Assembly: GCA_947177545.1 (NCBI GenBank)
Contig: CAMWVF010000078.1
Span: forward strand, 1-5,938
Length of the DNA: 5,938 nucleotides
Direction of reading: 5' to 3'
From: an uncultured Clostridia bacterium
Lineage (GTDB): Bacteria; Bacillota; Clostridia; Oscillospirales; Ruminococcaceae
Position numbers and translations under genes: made by a program. Numbering within the stretch: the first letter of the stretch is position 1; each line of letters opens with the position of its first letter. Of the stretch, positions 5,877 to 5,938 are shown piece by piece. Under the pieces are notes generated by a model. That model was not told the DNA's origin, made no database searches, and saw nothing but the letters and a program-made list of their open reading frames with translations.

Positions 5877-5905
5877 ATAGTATCACATAATATTTCCAAT
5901 GTCAA
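5877..5905 (-). promoter_or_regulatory. Sigma-A promoter of the antiporter operon (TTGACA, 17 nt, TACTAT)
   Basis: On the minus strand a perfect TTGACA (5900-5905) is followed by 17 nt and TACTAT (5877-5882), with TG one base before the -10 box (TGATACTAT). Transcription should begin near 5870, leaving a leader of about 28 nt that carries only the ribosome binding site. The same promoter probably drives all five downstream genes, as no convincing internal promoter was found. The 33 bases to its right (5906-5938) show nothing I can identify. Confidence 0.87.
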
Positions 5906-5938
5906 TCAAGATAACCAACTTTTGAGAAGAAAATATAT

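Noticed and set aside
5906..5938. Right-edge sequence as a terminator of a gene beyond the window
   Set aside because: No stem-loop can be seen in the 33 bases available; too short to judge.

Overview
The window looks like chromosomal housekeeping sequence from a low-to-moderate GC member of the Firmicutes, most likely a clostridial or Ruminococcus-like anaerobe. The reasons are strong AAAGGAGG-type ribosome binding sites, near-consensus sigma-A promoters with 17-nt spacers and TGn extensions, and the gene families present (a sigma factor paired with a DUF4179-like membrane protein, a DegV protein, a TrmL protein). The genus is an inference from gene content. I see no mobile element, CRISPR array, tRNA, rRNA or riboswitch.

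Layout, left to right. (1) Positions 1-232, minus strand: the N-terminal 77 codons of aspartate carbamoyltransferase (pyrB), cut by the window edge. (2) Positions 233-386: a compact divergent control region. It holds a sigma-A promoter firing left into pyrB and an ECF-type promoter (TGTAAC, 17 nt, CGTC) firing right. (3) Positions 387-2010, plus strand: a two-gene operon with an 11-bp overlap, encoding an ECF sigma factor and a single-pass membrane protein with a large extracytoplasmic domain, the presumed anti-sigma factor and sensor. (4) Positions 2012-2058: a strong hairpin terminator between convergent units. It is best formed in the plus-strand transcript but is also usable from the minus strand. 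(5) Positions 2060-5842, minus strand: five closely spaced genes read right to left. They encode a CaxA-type Ca2+/Na+ antiporter, a DinB/YfiT-like protein, a pyridoxal/pyridoxamine kinase-type protein, the tRNA wobble methyltransferase TrmL and a DegV lipid-binding protein. One good sigma-A promoter at 5877-5905 precedes the first gene, and I found no convincing internal promoter or terminator, so they probably form one transcription unit.

How the genes work together: the sigma factor and membrane protein form a self-contained signalling module, and the sigma factor's own promoter has the ECF form expected for positive autoregulation. The signal sensed and the rest of the regulon cannot be read from this window. 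The five minus-strand genes share no obvious pathway (ion transport, possible thiol or metal chemistry, vitamin B6 salvage, tRNA modification, fatty acid binding) and look like a housekeeping operon of mixed functions. In four of the five, the longest possible reading frame begins at a TTG or GTG, while ribosome binding sites place the start at a downstream ATG; the revised starts are used here. I do not see a clearly new system. The least characterised part is the ECF sigma factor and its sensor.
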